From Planctomycetota bacterium (GTDB taxonomy: Bacteria > Planctomycetota > SZUA-567 > H5-PLA8), in NCBI GenBank assembly GCA_015075375.1, contig JABTUM010000002.1, positions 979,393-1,043,392 of the forward strand: 64,000 bases of DNA, given 5' to 3'. The translations under genes and the position numbers were made by a program. Shown piece by piece: positions 44,416 to 53,025 of the stretch. A model generated the notes under the pieces. It made no database searches and was not told the DNA's origin. It worked only from the letters and a program-made list of their open reading frames with translations. Numbering within the stretch: the stretch's first letter is position 1; each line of letters opens with the position of its first letter.

Positions 44416-44566
44416 GGTGTGCGTCCTGAGTGCGTTCGTGTACGGCGCGGCGAGCTTATCCGAGGGACGGGCGGAGGACGAGTGCGTTCACCGCGGCGAC
44501 GCGGAGGACGCGGAGAGAGACCAGGCAGGACTGGGTGAACGGCGGGACCAAGGGCGACGTCAGCGA

Positions 44567-44585
44567 GCGGGACGCCCGCGATACC
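44567..44585. repeat. GCGGGACGCCCGCGATACC hairpin repeat, copy 3
   Basis: In the gap between uvrA and the metallopeptidase gene. It shares the AACGGCAAC trailer with the 41510 copy and the GATACC with the 11894 copy. A CCGCGGCGACGCGGAGGACGCGGAG stretch lies about 65 bases before it, another common intergenic repeat. Confidence 0.7.
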
Positions 44586-44601
44586 AACGGCAACTGCGGA
44601 C

Positions 44602-46908
44602 TCATTCTTTCAGGACTTCGGCTTCGTCTTTCTTGGGCTGGGGTGCGGCAGGCGTTTGGGCGGCGGGCGGGGCGATAAATTTGAAGCTGCCGATGGCTTC
44701 GCGGATGGCTTCTTCGTGGGCTTTCCAGTCCTGTTCGGGCGATGAAGCGGTGACGGCGATCATCTTGTTGCCGACGATGTAGGTGTGCTGCAGGACGTGG
44801 AGGTCGCGGCCGGCGTCGTTGGCCGAGAACTCGATCTCGTGCCCTTTGCGTCCCGCCGATTCGATGAAGCCGCTCTTGTGCTTCTTGAGGTTCTTGAAGC
44901 GCATGCCGAGTCCCATTTCGAGGGACATGGGCATCATCTCGATGGGCACGGCCATGGGCATGGTGGCCTGGACGATGCCGACGCGGGCGGCGCCGTCGGC
45001 GCTTTCGAGTTGCGCGAGGACCAGTTCCCCGCCCTCTTCGGGGCGCGCCTCGCTGAAGGTCCAGCCTGCGGCCTTGGGCTGCTTGAGTTCGACGCCTTCC
45101 TTCTCGTTGCGGTAGACGCCATCGGCGACGGCGCCCTTGGCGGGCTTGGGCTGGTTGGCGAGCATCTGCTGCGCCATCTTCTCCATCGCCGCCGCGGTAT
45201 CGGCGTCGTCGGCGCCGCCGCCGCTGAGCATTTTTTCGGCGAGCTTCATGAAGTTCGGATCGTTGAGCAGTTTGCCCAGATCCATCCCGCCGCCTTCCTG
45301 GCCTTCGCCTTTGAGCATCTGTTCGGCCATCTTCTGCAGGTTCGGGTCGTTCATCAGCTTGTTGAGGTCGAGCCCATCGCCCGGCGCATCGGCCGGGTCC
45401 TTGGCGCCTTCGGCTCCGCCGAGGAGCTTCTGGAGTTCGCCGCCGCCTTCGCCGCCGAGCATGTCCTGCATCATCTTCTGGACGGCCGGATCGTTGAGGA
45501 GTTTGAGCATCTCGTCGAAGCCGGCCTGTTTGGGCTTGTCGGTTTCGGCAATGCCGAGGGCGGCGAAGTCGATGTTCTTGGCGGCGGGGCGTTCGGCGGG
45601 CGCGGCGAAGAGCGCGGCGGCGAGTTCGGGCTTCTGCGCGGCGCTTCCGGCGACGACGATCACGCGCGCGCCCTGGCGCGCGACGAGCCGGTCCGCGGCG
45701 GCCTCGGCCTTGAAACCCTGGCGCGCGGCGGCTTCGAATTCGCGCGCATCGGCCTCGCCGTCCCAATCGGTGATCCAGGCGAGGAGTTCGTCGCCGTCTT
45801 TGACGTAAAGTCCGAACAAGTCCCCGCCCCAGCCTTCGGCGGCCTGCTGGCAGCGCGCGCGCGCGGCGGCGCCGAGCTTTTCGACAAGGACGAGCTGCGT
45901 ATTGAATTCGCCCCACGAGCCTTCGCTGAGTTTGGCGTAACCGGGCAGGACGGCGGCGAGATCGGGCAGCTTGAGCAGGATCGGATCGTCGCGTTTGAAG
46001 ATCCATTTTTCGGGATGCAGGATCTGTTCGCTGCTGCGCGGCGGATCGGTCTTGAAGGCGTGGTCGAGGAGCTTCTGTCCGCCGGCTTTGCGCACGGAGA
46101 GGCAGAAGCCCAGGCCCTGGATGTAGCTGAAGAGCAGGTTGTCGCGGATGACGGCGGGCGCGGTGGACATCTCCTTGGAGCCGGGCATCTCGGGCATCAT
46201 ATCGATCAGGGCCTTGGGATCCTGGCCCATCGAGCGGATCTGGGCATCGACCATGGGCAGGGTTTCCATGGGCAGTCCGTAGAAGTGGCTGTACATGACG
46301 AGCGTGGCGTCGCCTTCGATGAGCGCGAGCTTGGCGGCGGCGGCGTCGGAGAGCGGCGTGTCGTGCCCGAACTTCTGCAGATCGTAGTGCTGGTCCTGGA
46401 TCGCGTGGGTGATCTCGTGGACCATCACGATGTCGTCCATCTTGGCGCCCATCTCGGCGCCGTAGCGCTTGCCGATCTCGGCGTTAACGCCCGCTCCGCC
46501 CTTGACCAGGACGAGGTACTTCTCTTTCGGTTCGTAGAAGCCGCCGATCTGGCTGGTGAGGAGTTCGGGGTAATAGACGTTCAGGTCCATCGCGGCGGGC
46601 ATCAGGCCAAAGGCCTTGTAGGTGCGCTGGATGGGTTCCATTTTTTCGGCGGGGAGTTCGTCCTTGAACATCAGGAGTACTTTTTTCTTGAGCGCTTCGG
46701 TGTCGAGCTGGCCCATGGCGATGCGTTTGGGCAGCGCGAGGCCGCGGTAGCGTTCGGCCGATTTGACGAGCACCTCGAGCCGGGCCTGGATGGCCGGATC
46801 GAGCTTTTCGATCCCGTCGGGGAGCTTGGGTTCGTCCTGGGCGCAGGCGCAGACGGCGGCGAGGGCGCAACCGAGCAACCAGGCGCTGCGGAATCGGGCG
46901 AGTCGCAT
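44602..46908 (-). CDS. Exported zinc metallopeptidase with STI1-like repeats and MOG1/PsbP-like tail
   Basis: 768 residues. A signal peptide runs to about residue 23 (VCACAQ, perhaps a lipobox-type Cys). The HExxH active site is H164-E165-I-T-H168 in [13 protein letters not shown]198 in LIEGDAT fits the third zinc ligand of gluzincins. Residues 467-484, 516-532 and 545-561 are three repeats of the LLNDPxxxKMxxxML form, like the STI1/Hop DP-type motif. The C-terminal 150 residues resemble MOG1/PsbP/DcrB-like domains. AGGAGA before ATG 46908 supports the start. Substrate unknown. It lies 134 bases downstream of the kinase gene on the same strand. Confidence 0.8.
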   Translation of the reverse strand: MRLARFRSAWLLGCALAAVCACAQDEPKLPDGIEKLDPAIQARLEVLVKSAERYRGLALPKRIAMGQLDTEALKKKVLLMFKDELPAEKMEPIQRTYKAFGLMPAAMDLNVYYPELLTSQIGGFYEPKEKYLVLVKGGAGVNAEIGKRYGAEMGAKMDDIVMVHEITHAIQDQHYDLQKFGHDTPLSDAAAAKLALIEGDATLVMYSHFYGLPMETLPMVDAQIRSMGQDPKALIDMMPEMPGSKEMSTAPAVIRDNLLFSYIQGLGFCLSVRKAGGQKLLDHAFKTDPPRSSEQILHPEKWIFKRDDPILLKLPDLAAVLPGYAKLSEGSWGEFNTQLVLVEKLGAAARARCQQAAEGWGGDLFGLYVKDGDELLAWITDWDGEADAREFEAAARQGFKAEAAADRLVARQGARVIVVAGSAAQKPELAAALFAAPAERPAAKNIDFAALGIAETDKPKQAGFDEMLKLLNDPAVQKMMQDMLGGEGGGELQKLLGGAEGAKDPADAPGDGLDLNKLMNDPNLQKMAEQMLKGEGQEGGGMDLGKLLNDPNFMKLAEKMLSGGGADDADTAAAMEKMAQQMLANQPKPAKGAVADGVYRNEKEGVELKQPKAAGWTFSEARPEEGGELVLAQLESADGAARVGIVQATMPMAVPIEMMPMSLEMGLGMRFKNLKKHKSGFIESAGRKGHEIEFSANDAGRDLHVLQHTYIVGNKMIAVTASSPEQDWKAHEEAIREAIGSFKFIAPPAAQTPAAPQPKKDEAEVLKE

Positions 46909-47042
46909 ACGAAGTCTCCTGTGCGGCGAACCCCGGCCGAACCGCCCTCGTCCCCGGCCCTGCGTGTGGGGGGCGAAGGGAGCAGGCACGGCCACGACCT
47001 GCTTTACGAGGTCAGACGCTCGCCCAGGGGCGGGCGCTTCGA

Positions 47043-49694
47043 TTATTCCTTCTTGTGCGCTTCGGCTTCGGCGTTCAGACCGCGTTCGAGACAGAAGGCG
47101 TGCAGCCCGGCGTGGTCCTCGGGCGCGGGATTGGTAAGGAACAGCTTGTACAACTGGTAGAGCTGGGAGGGTTCGAACTCGGCGAACTTTTTGGACATGC
47201 CGGGGGCCGCGTTCTTGGGAATGGGGTCCAGGTTCACCACGTCGTCGCGGGTGCCGGCGACGGCCCAGGTCTTGACGTCGATCTTGGCAAAGACCAATTC
47301 GAACGGGAGCGGCAACGGCGCTCCCTCGCGCTGCTGGATGTTCTTAATGACTTTCTCGTGAAGCTTTTTCTGTTTTTCGAGCTGCGCGTCGCGGCCGGCT
47401 TCTTCCTTTTCCCACTTGGTGCCGGACAGCTTGGCGACGAACTTACGCTGGCGCTGGATGGCTTCCTCGTAGCGCGTGGCGGCGGCGAGCTGCTTGACCT
47501 CGGCACGTTCCTGCTGGGCGAAGTTCTGGGCGGTGGCGAGCACGGCGTCGCGTGCTTTCTCGGCTTCGCCGCGGCGCTTGCCGTCCTGGACTTCGGCGAG
47601 GTAGCGTTCCCAGGTTTCCAGCGCCATGGGGAGCGGCCGCGCGGCGTCCTTGGCCTTGCGTTCGGCGTCGGCGCGGGCTTCGTCGAAGTGGCGCTGCGCC
47701 TCGGCTTCGAGTTCGGCCAGGCGCTTCTCGGCTTCGACGCCCTGCTGCGAGCCCTTGTGCGCCTGAATGAAGGCTTCGAGCGGCTGGCGCGCGCCGTCGT
47801 AATTCTTCTGCGCGGCCGGTCCCTTGGCTTGGGCGAGGGCGTTGTCGAGTTCGCCTTGCAGCGCCTGCTGCGCGTGGCTGCGGCGCTTCTCTTCGTACTC
47901 TTTGAACTTGCGGTCGGCCTCGTCGCGCACGGCGGCGGCATCGCCGGCCTGTTTGGCGACTTCGGCGTACTGGTCGGCGATGGTTTTGAATTCGCCGGGA
48001 TCTTCGCCGTGGGTCTGTTCGTACTTGCGCGCGGCGTCGAGGCGTTCCTGGGCCTGCTTGAGGGCGGCTTGTTTGCGCTTCTCGGCGATGCCGGCCTTGA
48101 GGCGTTCGGCTTCGTCGCGCAGCGGCAGCGTGGGGTAATTGGCGATCAGCTCGGTGAGGCGCGCTTCGGCTTCGCGCGAGGCGCCGTCCACGTCGAGGAG
48201 CTGCTTGGCTTCGGCGAGGAGCTTTTCGGCCTGTTCGTTGGTCTGCGGCGTCTGCGCGGCGCCGGAGCCGCTTGAAGAAGGTTGCGGGCCGGGCTGCTGG
48301 GTCGTGCCGGGGCCGTCGGGCGGCGTCTGGGGATCGTCTTCGTTGCGCCCGCGCAAAAGCAGAACCACCAGCGCGACGACGGCGAGGAAGACCACGGCGA
48401 CGCCGCCGTAGAGCAGCAGTCCGCCGACGGGGGTCTGGACGCCGGTCGAGAGTTCCTCGGTGATGTTGCCCTTCTTCTTCGTGACCTGCTGGGCTTCTTC
48501 GTCGGTGACGGCGCGCATGATGGTGCTGTCGCCGGCGGCGATCCGTTCGATCCCTTCGTGCGCGCCTTGCTGCGCGCGTTCGAGGTCCTGGATCAACTTG
48601 GTCATGTTCGGATAGCGCTTCTCGGGGAGCTTGGCCATCATACGCTCGACGATGAAGCAGACCGGGTCGGGGACGTCGGTGACGAGGTCCTGGATCGGGG
48701 CGAGGCTGTCCTGAATGTGGGCCTTGAGGACTTCGTGGGCCGTGGAACCGGTGAAGGGCGTGGTGCCGGTGAGCATGTGGTAGAGCGTCGCGCCGAGGGA
48801 GTAGATGTCGACGCGGTGGTCGATCTCCTTGCCCAAGGCCTGTTCGGGGGCCATGTAGTGCGGCGTGCCCATGACGCGGTTCTGGTGCTGCGAGGACTGC
48901 CCGCTGCCGCCTTCGTCGAAGGTTTTGGCGATGCCCAGGTCGGCGATCTTCACGACGCCGTCCTTGGTGAGCATGATGTTGTCGGGCTTGATGTCGCGGT
49001 GAACGATCCCGTTTTCGTGGGCGAATTCGAGGGCCTTGCCGGTCTGGATGACGATGTCGAGAGCCTGGTCGAGCTTGACCTTGCGCTGAATGCGCAGGAG
49101 CTCTTTGACCGAATTGCCGTCGACGAACTCCATCGAGAAGTAATGCCGGCCGTTGGCCTTGGAGACGTCGTGGACGTGGATGACGTTGGGATGGTTGAGC
49201 TTGCCGGCGGCGCGGGCTTCGCGAATGAAGCGTTCGACGAACTCGCGGTTCCCGCCGTACTTCTCGTTGAGGACCTTCAGGGCGACGACGCGGTCCATCG
49301 AGAGCTGCTTGGCCTTGTAGACGTTGCCCATCCCGCCGGCGCCGATTTTTTCGAGGATCTTGTAGCCGGGAATCTCGATCTCGATCTTCTCGGCCTTCTC
49401 GTCGACCATCTCGAGAACAGTCTCGCCGATGCGGATTTTGTCGCCGAAGGTGAGCGGCGTGGGGCCTTCGCCGTTCTGGCTGGCGAGCTTCTCGTTGACG
49501 TAGGTTCCGTTGCGGCTGAGGTTGTTGACGAAGAACTTGCCGTCCTTGCGGATGATCTCGGCGTGTTCGCGGGAGGCCTTGGCGTCGATGATGGGAATCG
49601 GGGACGCGGAGCGCCGGCCACAGACCAGCCGGTCGGCGTTGAGCTTGTACTCCATGCCGACGTTGCGGCCCTTGCGCACCACCAGCTTGGCCAC
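47043..49694 (-). CDS. FHA-domain Ser/Thr protein kinase with extracytoplasmic coiled-coil
   Basis: 883 residues. Residues 1-95 form an FHA phosphothreonine-binding domain (GRRSASPIPI, SREHAEI, NLSRNGTYVN). The kinase domain (about 110-365) has P-loop GAGGMGNVY, catalytic Lys140, HRDIKPDN (Asp234), DLG instead of DFG at 252-254, and APEQ. A transmembrane helix (424-447) separates it from a 430-residue tail of Pro-rich linker and charged helices, TPR- or coiled-coil-like. Kinases of this layout are typical of Planctomycetota. The tail would be outside the membrane. It is likely co-transcribed with the metallopeptidase (inference). Confidence 0.92.
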   Translation of the reverse strand: MAKLVVRKGRNVGMEYKLNADRLVCGRRSASPIPIIDAKASREHAEIIRKDGKFFVNNLSRNGTYVNEKLASQNGEGPTPLTFGDKIRIGETVLEMVDEKAEKIEIEIPGYKILEKIGAGGMGNVYKAKQLSMDRVVALKVLNEKYGGNREFVERFIREARAAGKLNHPNVIHVHDVSKANGRHYFSMEFVDGNSVKELLRIQRKVKLDQALDIVIQTGKALEFAHENGIVHRDIKPDNIMLTKDGVVKIADLGIAKTFDEGGSGQSSQHQNRVMGTPHYMAPEQALGKEIDHRVDIYSLGATLYHMLTGTTPFTGSTAHEVLKAHIQDSLAPIQDLVTDVPDPVCFIVERMMAKLPEKRYPNMTKLIQDLERAQQGAHEGIERIAAGDSTIMRAVTDEEAQQVTKKKGNITEELSTGVQTPVGGLLLYGGVAVVFLAVVALVVLLLRGRNEDDPQTPPDGPGTTQQPGPQPSSSGSGAAQTPQTNEQAEKLLAEAKQLLDVDGASREAEARLTELIANYPTLPLRDEAERLKAGIAEKRKQAALKQAQERLDAARKYEQTHGEDPGEFKTIADQYAEVAKQAGDAAAVRDEADRKFKEYEEKRRSHAQQALQGELDNALAQAKGPAAQKNYDGARQPLEAFIQAHKGSQQGVEAEKRLAELEAEAQRHFDEARADAERKAKDAARPLPMALETWERYLAEVQDGKRRGEAEKARDAVLATAQNFAQQERAEVKQLAAATRYEEAIQRQRKFVAKLSGTKWEKEEAGRDAQLEKQKKLHEKVIKNIQQREGAPLPLPFELVFAKIDVKTWAVAGTRDDVVNLDPIPKNAAPGMSKKFAEFEPSQLYQLYKLFLTNPAPEDHAGLHAFCLERGLNAEAEAHKKE

Positions 49695-49867
49695 GTTTAA
49701 GGCATCTCCTCGGTCTACGCCGGTCGGCCCGGCCCCTGGCGTCCCGGCGCACCGTTTACGACGATCATTCGATAGCCGTTCTGGCTGGTCTAATTATGGC
49801 TTTGCGCAGAAGTTATGTCAATCGTGCAAGGCCGGAACGGCGGGCGCCGGAAAGCTCGCATATAACT

Positions 49868-51001
49868 ATGAACCGTGTGACCCCGGTTTGCGTCTTAATA
49901 AATCGGGGATGGGGAAAATTTCGCGTGAATTCCAGCCGCCGGACACCGAAGGGCGATTCGCCCGCTCCCTTACTGGCTTGGGCCTGCGGGTTTCTGGGCA
50001 TGCTGGCGCTGGGCGGCGCGGTGCTCTGGACGGCGACGGCACGTTCCGGCGAGGGCGAAGCCGATCCGGTCACGGCGACGCTGGACGATGTCAAGTCGAA
50101 GGTGTACGCGAGCCTCGATCCTTTGGACACGGCAGGCTTCGAGAAGCTCGGCCCGCCCAAGCCCGGCGAATGGCTTTCGATCTACCCCGAACCCATCCAG
50201 CCGCTGGAGACTTACAAGCTGCAGAAGCCGACGCGGGCGACGCCGCAGCGGCGGACGATCGTCCTGAAGCCGTTGGGGACGTTCAGCGCGGAGCGCCGCC
50301 CGGTGCTGGAAGCGATGCGCGCGTACGCGGAGGCGTTCTTCCAGCTTCCGGCGCGGATCGATCCCGAGGTGGCGCTGGCGGCGCCCGAAGGGAAGCCGGA
50401 CCTGTTCCGGATCGTCCCCATGGGCAACCGGCACGGGAGCTACGACAAGCAGTACGACGGGGAGCGGATCCTGACGGAAGTGCTGAAGCCGCGGCTGCCG
50501 GACGACGCGGCGGTCTGCCTGGGCATCACGATGGAAGACCTCTGGGCGGACGACCTGACGTACGTCTTCGGGCTGGGGAGCTTCAAGCATCGCGTGGGGG
50601 TGTACAGCCTGGCGCGGTACTATCCGGAGTTTTGGGGCCGGCGGCCGCTGCCGGGGGATGACCTCAAGGGACTGCTGCGCAGTTGCAAGGTGCTGAACCA
50701 CGAGACGGGGCACATGTTCGGGCTGACGCACTGCGTTTTTTATCGCTGCTCGATGAACGGAAGCAACAGTTTGCCCGAGACGGACGCGGCGCCGATCCAT
50801 TTCTGCCCGGTCTGCCACCGCAAGCTGGGCTGGAATCTGCGCTTCGATCCGATCAAGCGCTACGGCGATTTGGAAGCGTTCTATACCAAGCAAGGCCTGA
50901 GCGCGGAAGCGGAGTGGATCGGGCAGCGCCGGACGCGGTGGAAGGATTTGGCCGCCCAGGAAGCGCGCACCGCCGATCCCAACGTGGAGCCGGGCGAGTA
51001 A
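49868..51001 (+). CDS. Membrane-anchored archaemetzincin-type metallopeptidase
   Basis: About 377 residues. One hydrophobic segment (about 33-57) precedes the catalytic domain. The motif HETGHMFGLTHC gives zinc ligands H278, H282, H288 and Glu279. The Cys quartet C289, C294, C313, C316 (HC-x4-C, then FCPVC) and Met296 are those of archaemetzincins (peptidase family M54, AmzA). Archaeal and bacterial homologues are usually short soluble proteins of about 180-280 residues, so the anchor and N-terminal extension are unusual. The start is uncertain: ATG 49868, or GTG 49925, which would still include the anchor. Confidence 0.85.
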   Translation: MNRVTPVCVLINRGWGKFRVNSSRRTPKGDSPAPLLAWACGFLGMLALGGAVLWTATARSGEGEADPVTATLDDVKSKVYASLDPLDTAGFEKLGPPKPGEWLSIYPEPIQPLETYKLQKPTRATPQRRTIVLKPLGTFSAERRPVLEAMRAYAEAFFQLPARIDPEVALAAPEGKPDLFRIVPMGNRHGSYDKQYDGERILTEVLKPRLPDDAAVCLGITMEDLWADDLTYVFGLGSFKHRVGVYSLARYYPEFWGRRPLPGDDLKGLLRSCKVLNHETGHMFGLTHCVFYRCSMNGSNSLPETDAAPIHFCPVCHRKLGWNLRFDPIKRYGDLEAFYTKQGLSAEAEWIGQRRTRWKDLAAQEARTADPNVEPGE

Positions 51002-51071
51002 GCGATTCACATATGCCCGCGCACGCGCGCGGGGGCGAATTATACTGCGGGCTCCACCCCAGGAGCCGCTC

Positions 51072-52145
51072 ATGCCCCGCCGCATTCAAGTCGCCGTCAC
51101 CGGATTGGGTGTCTCGCGCAGCATGCTGCATTGGTACCGCGAGAGCGCGGATACCGAGCTGGCGATCCTGCATGACGTGGACGAAGCGCGCTTGAAGGAG
51201 GTGGCGGCGAGCCACCCCGGGGTGCGCGCGACGACGGACTTCGCGGAGGTGCTGAAGAGCGGCGTGGATATGGTGGACGTTTCGACGCCCAACCACATCC
51301 ACCCGCAGCAGGCGATCGCGGCGCTGGAGGCGGGCAAGCACGTGCTCTGCCAGAAGCCGATGGCGCCGACGGTGGCCGAGTGCCAGGCGATGTGCGCGGC
51401 CGCGGCGCGGTCGGGCAAACGCCTGGGCATGCATATGGTCATGCACGGGCTGCCGCTGTACCGAAGCCTGAAGGCGATGTGCGAGCGCGGTCTGTTTGGG
51501 AAGATCGCGAGCGTGCATGTCCGCAACGCGCATCGCGGCCCGCTGCAGCGCGCCGACCGCGGCCACTGGCGCGCTCAGGCGGCGAACATCGGCGGCGGGA
51601 GCTTCATGCAACTGGGCGTCCACAACATGAATTTGGTCCAGTGGCTGCTGAACGACGAGATCGTGCGCGTCTGCGGCTTCGCGGACAACCTGTACTGCAA
51701 ACATTCGATGGAAGGCGAGGATGTGGTCGCGGCGGCGGGCGAACTGGCGAGCGGCGCGAAGATCACGCTGGAGTCGGGCTATTCGAGCACGGGGAACGTG
51801 ACGGCGGTGTACGGGACGGAAGGCCATTTCGCGATGACGCGCAACGGGGAACTGCTGCTGGAGGCGCGCGAGGCGTACCGCGACGAGGTGCTGGAGTACC
51901 CGGGTCCGGGCCGTAAGGCCGGCGACGTGATCGCGGTGCCGGGCGAGGAGAGCGTGAAGCGCACGAAGACGCCGGTGGATTACCCGCATATCCAGCAGTT
52001 GGCGTTCGCGCGCGCGGTCCGCGACGGCCAGCCCGCTCCGTCGCCGGGCGAGGAAGGCTTGCGCGACGTGGCGATCGTGCAGGCGATTTACCGTGCGGCG
52101 AAGGAGAAGCGGGTGGTGGAAGTAAGCGAGGTGCGCGAGGCGTAA
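51072..52145 (+). CDS. Gfo/Idh/MocA family oxidoreductase
   Basis: 357 residues. The NAD(P)-binding Rossmann fold begins IQVAVTGLG (GxGxxx degenerate), followed by the VDVSTPNHIHPQQAIAALEAGKHVLCQKPMAPT signature, in which the usual EKP is QKP. The C-terminal dehydrogenase domain contains GGGSFMQLGVHNMNLVQWL, with the catalytic-site His typical of the family. Probably acts on a sugar or inositol-like substrate, not identified. AGGAG lies about eight bases before the ATG. Followed by the GNAT gene after 70 bases. Confidence 0.9.
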   Translation: MPRRIQVAVTGLGVSRSMLHWYRESADTELAILHDVDEARLKEVAASHPGVRATTDFAEVLKSGVDMVDVSTPNHIHPQQAIAALEAGKHVLCQKPMAPTVAECQAMCAAAARSGKRLGMHMVMHGLPLYRSLKAMCERGLFGKIASVHVRNAHRGPLQRADRGHWRAQAANIGGGSFMQLGVHNMNLVQWLLNDEIVRVCGFADNLYCKHSMEGEDVVAAAGELASGAKITLESGYSSTGNVTAVYGTEGHFAMTRNGELLLEAREAYRDEVLEYPGPGRKAGDVIAVPGEESVKRTKTPVDYPHIQQLAFARAVRDGQPAPSPGEEGLRDVAIVQAIYRAAKEKRVVEVSEVREA

Positions 52146-52218
52146 ATGGCGGATTATGGTTGGCGGTGCCCCCGGAAGTAATGCGTCCCCTCAGCTTCTG
52201 CTACATGGACCCTACCCC

Positions 52219-52806
52219 ATGCACGGTTCCTTGCGCATCGTCGAACAGTGCTCCAGCGACCTCACGGCTTATGCAACGGTGCCGATCGCATTTGAAGTAT
52301 GCGAGGTGCTGGATGCGCGGGCGCTTGAGGCGCTGAGTTGTGGAATGCCTTTCGAGTCCACACCCTTGAATCGTACGTGGATCAAGGACTACGACACCTG
52401 TCCCGGCCACCATCCCACCGAGTGGCCGGATAAGTTTGACCTGACCGAATGGATCTTCCTGGGTGCGTTCCGCGACGCCGTTCGCATGGGCTGCGCCGCC
52501 GCCGTGGCGGGGGCGTCCGCCAGGGAACTGCTTGATCACTCATCCGACGCTGCGCTGCTTTGGGATCTGCGCGTTGATCCGCGCACTCGACGCAGCGGGA
52601 CCGGGTCGGCGTTGTTGGCGCGCGTTGAAGCATGGGCGCTTGCACGCGGGGCTCGACGGCTGTGCGTGGAAACGCAACAGATCAACGTTCCGGCGTTCCG
52701 CTTTTATGTTCGCCACGGATTCCGGCTCATCCGCGCTTCGCCTGGCGCGTATCCGGCTTTTCCAGACGAGATTCGGTTGATTCTGGAAAAGAAGCTGGAG
52801 GCGTGA
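52219..52806 (+). CDS. GNAT family N-acetyltransferase
   Basis: 195 residues. The acetyl-CoA-binding motif A is LWDLRVDPRTRRSGTGSALLARVEAWA (R-x2-G-x-G pattern: R-RSGTGS), followed by LCVETQQINVPAFRFYVRHGFRL, the usual FY-xxGF ending. ATG 52219 (MHGSLRIVEQ) is preferred over 52156, whose upstream part overlaps the spacer after the oxidoreductase. The EWIFLGAF strand suggests a small-molecule or antibiotic-type acetyltransferase, but the substrate is unknown. Confidence 0.85.
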   Translation: MHGSLRIVEQCSSDLTAYATVPIAFEVCEVLDARALEALSCGMPFESTPLNRTWIKDYDTCPGHHPTEWPDKFDLTEWIFLGAFRDAVRMGCAAAVAGASARELLDHSSDAALLWDLRVDPRTRRSGTGSALLARVEAWALARGARRLCVETQQINVPAFRFYVRHGFRLIRASPGAYPAFPDEIRLILEKKLEA

Positions 52807-53025
52807 AAGCATGCGCAGAGGTGCTTTCTCGCCGGAGTGGAAGCGATCCGTGACGGGAAGGCAGAGCCTTCCCGCACCTCTGGCGGCGGAGCCGCGACGG
52901 CCAAAGCGAGCAGGTTGGGCGGGCGGCGCCGCGTCAATAGGAGTCAAGGATTGCCGGGCCACGGTATCCTTAAGACGCCACTGCTCCGGTAACGCCTCGT
53001 ACGGGAATCTCGTTTGAATTCAGCT

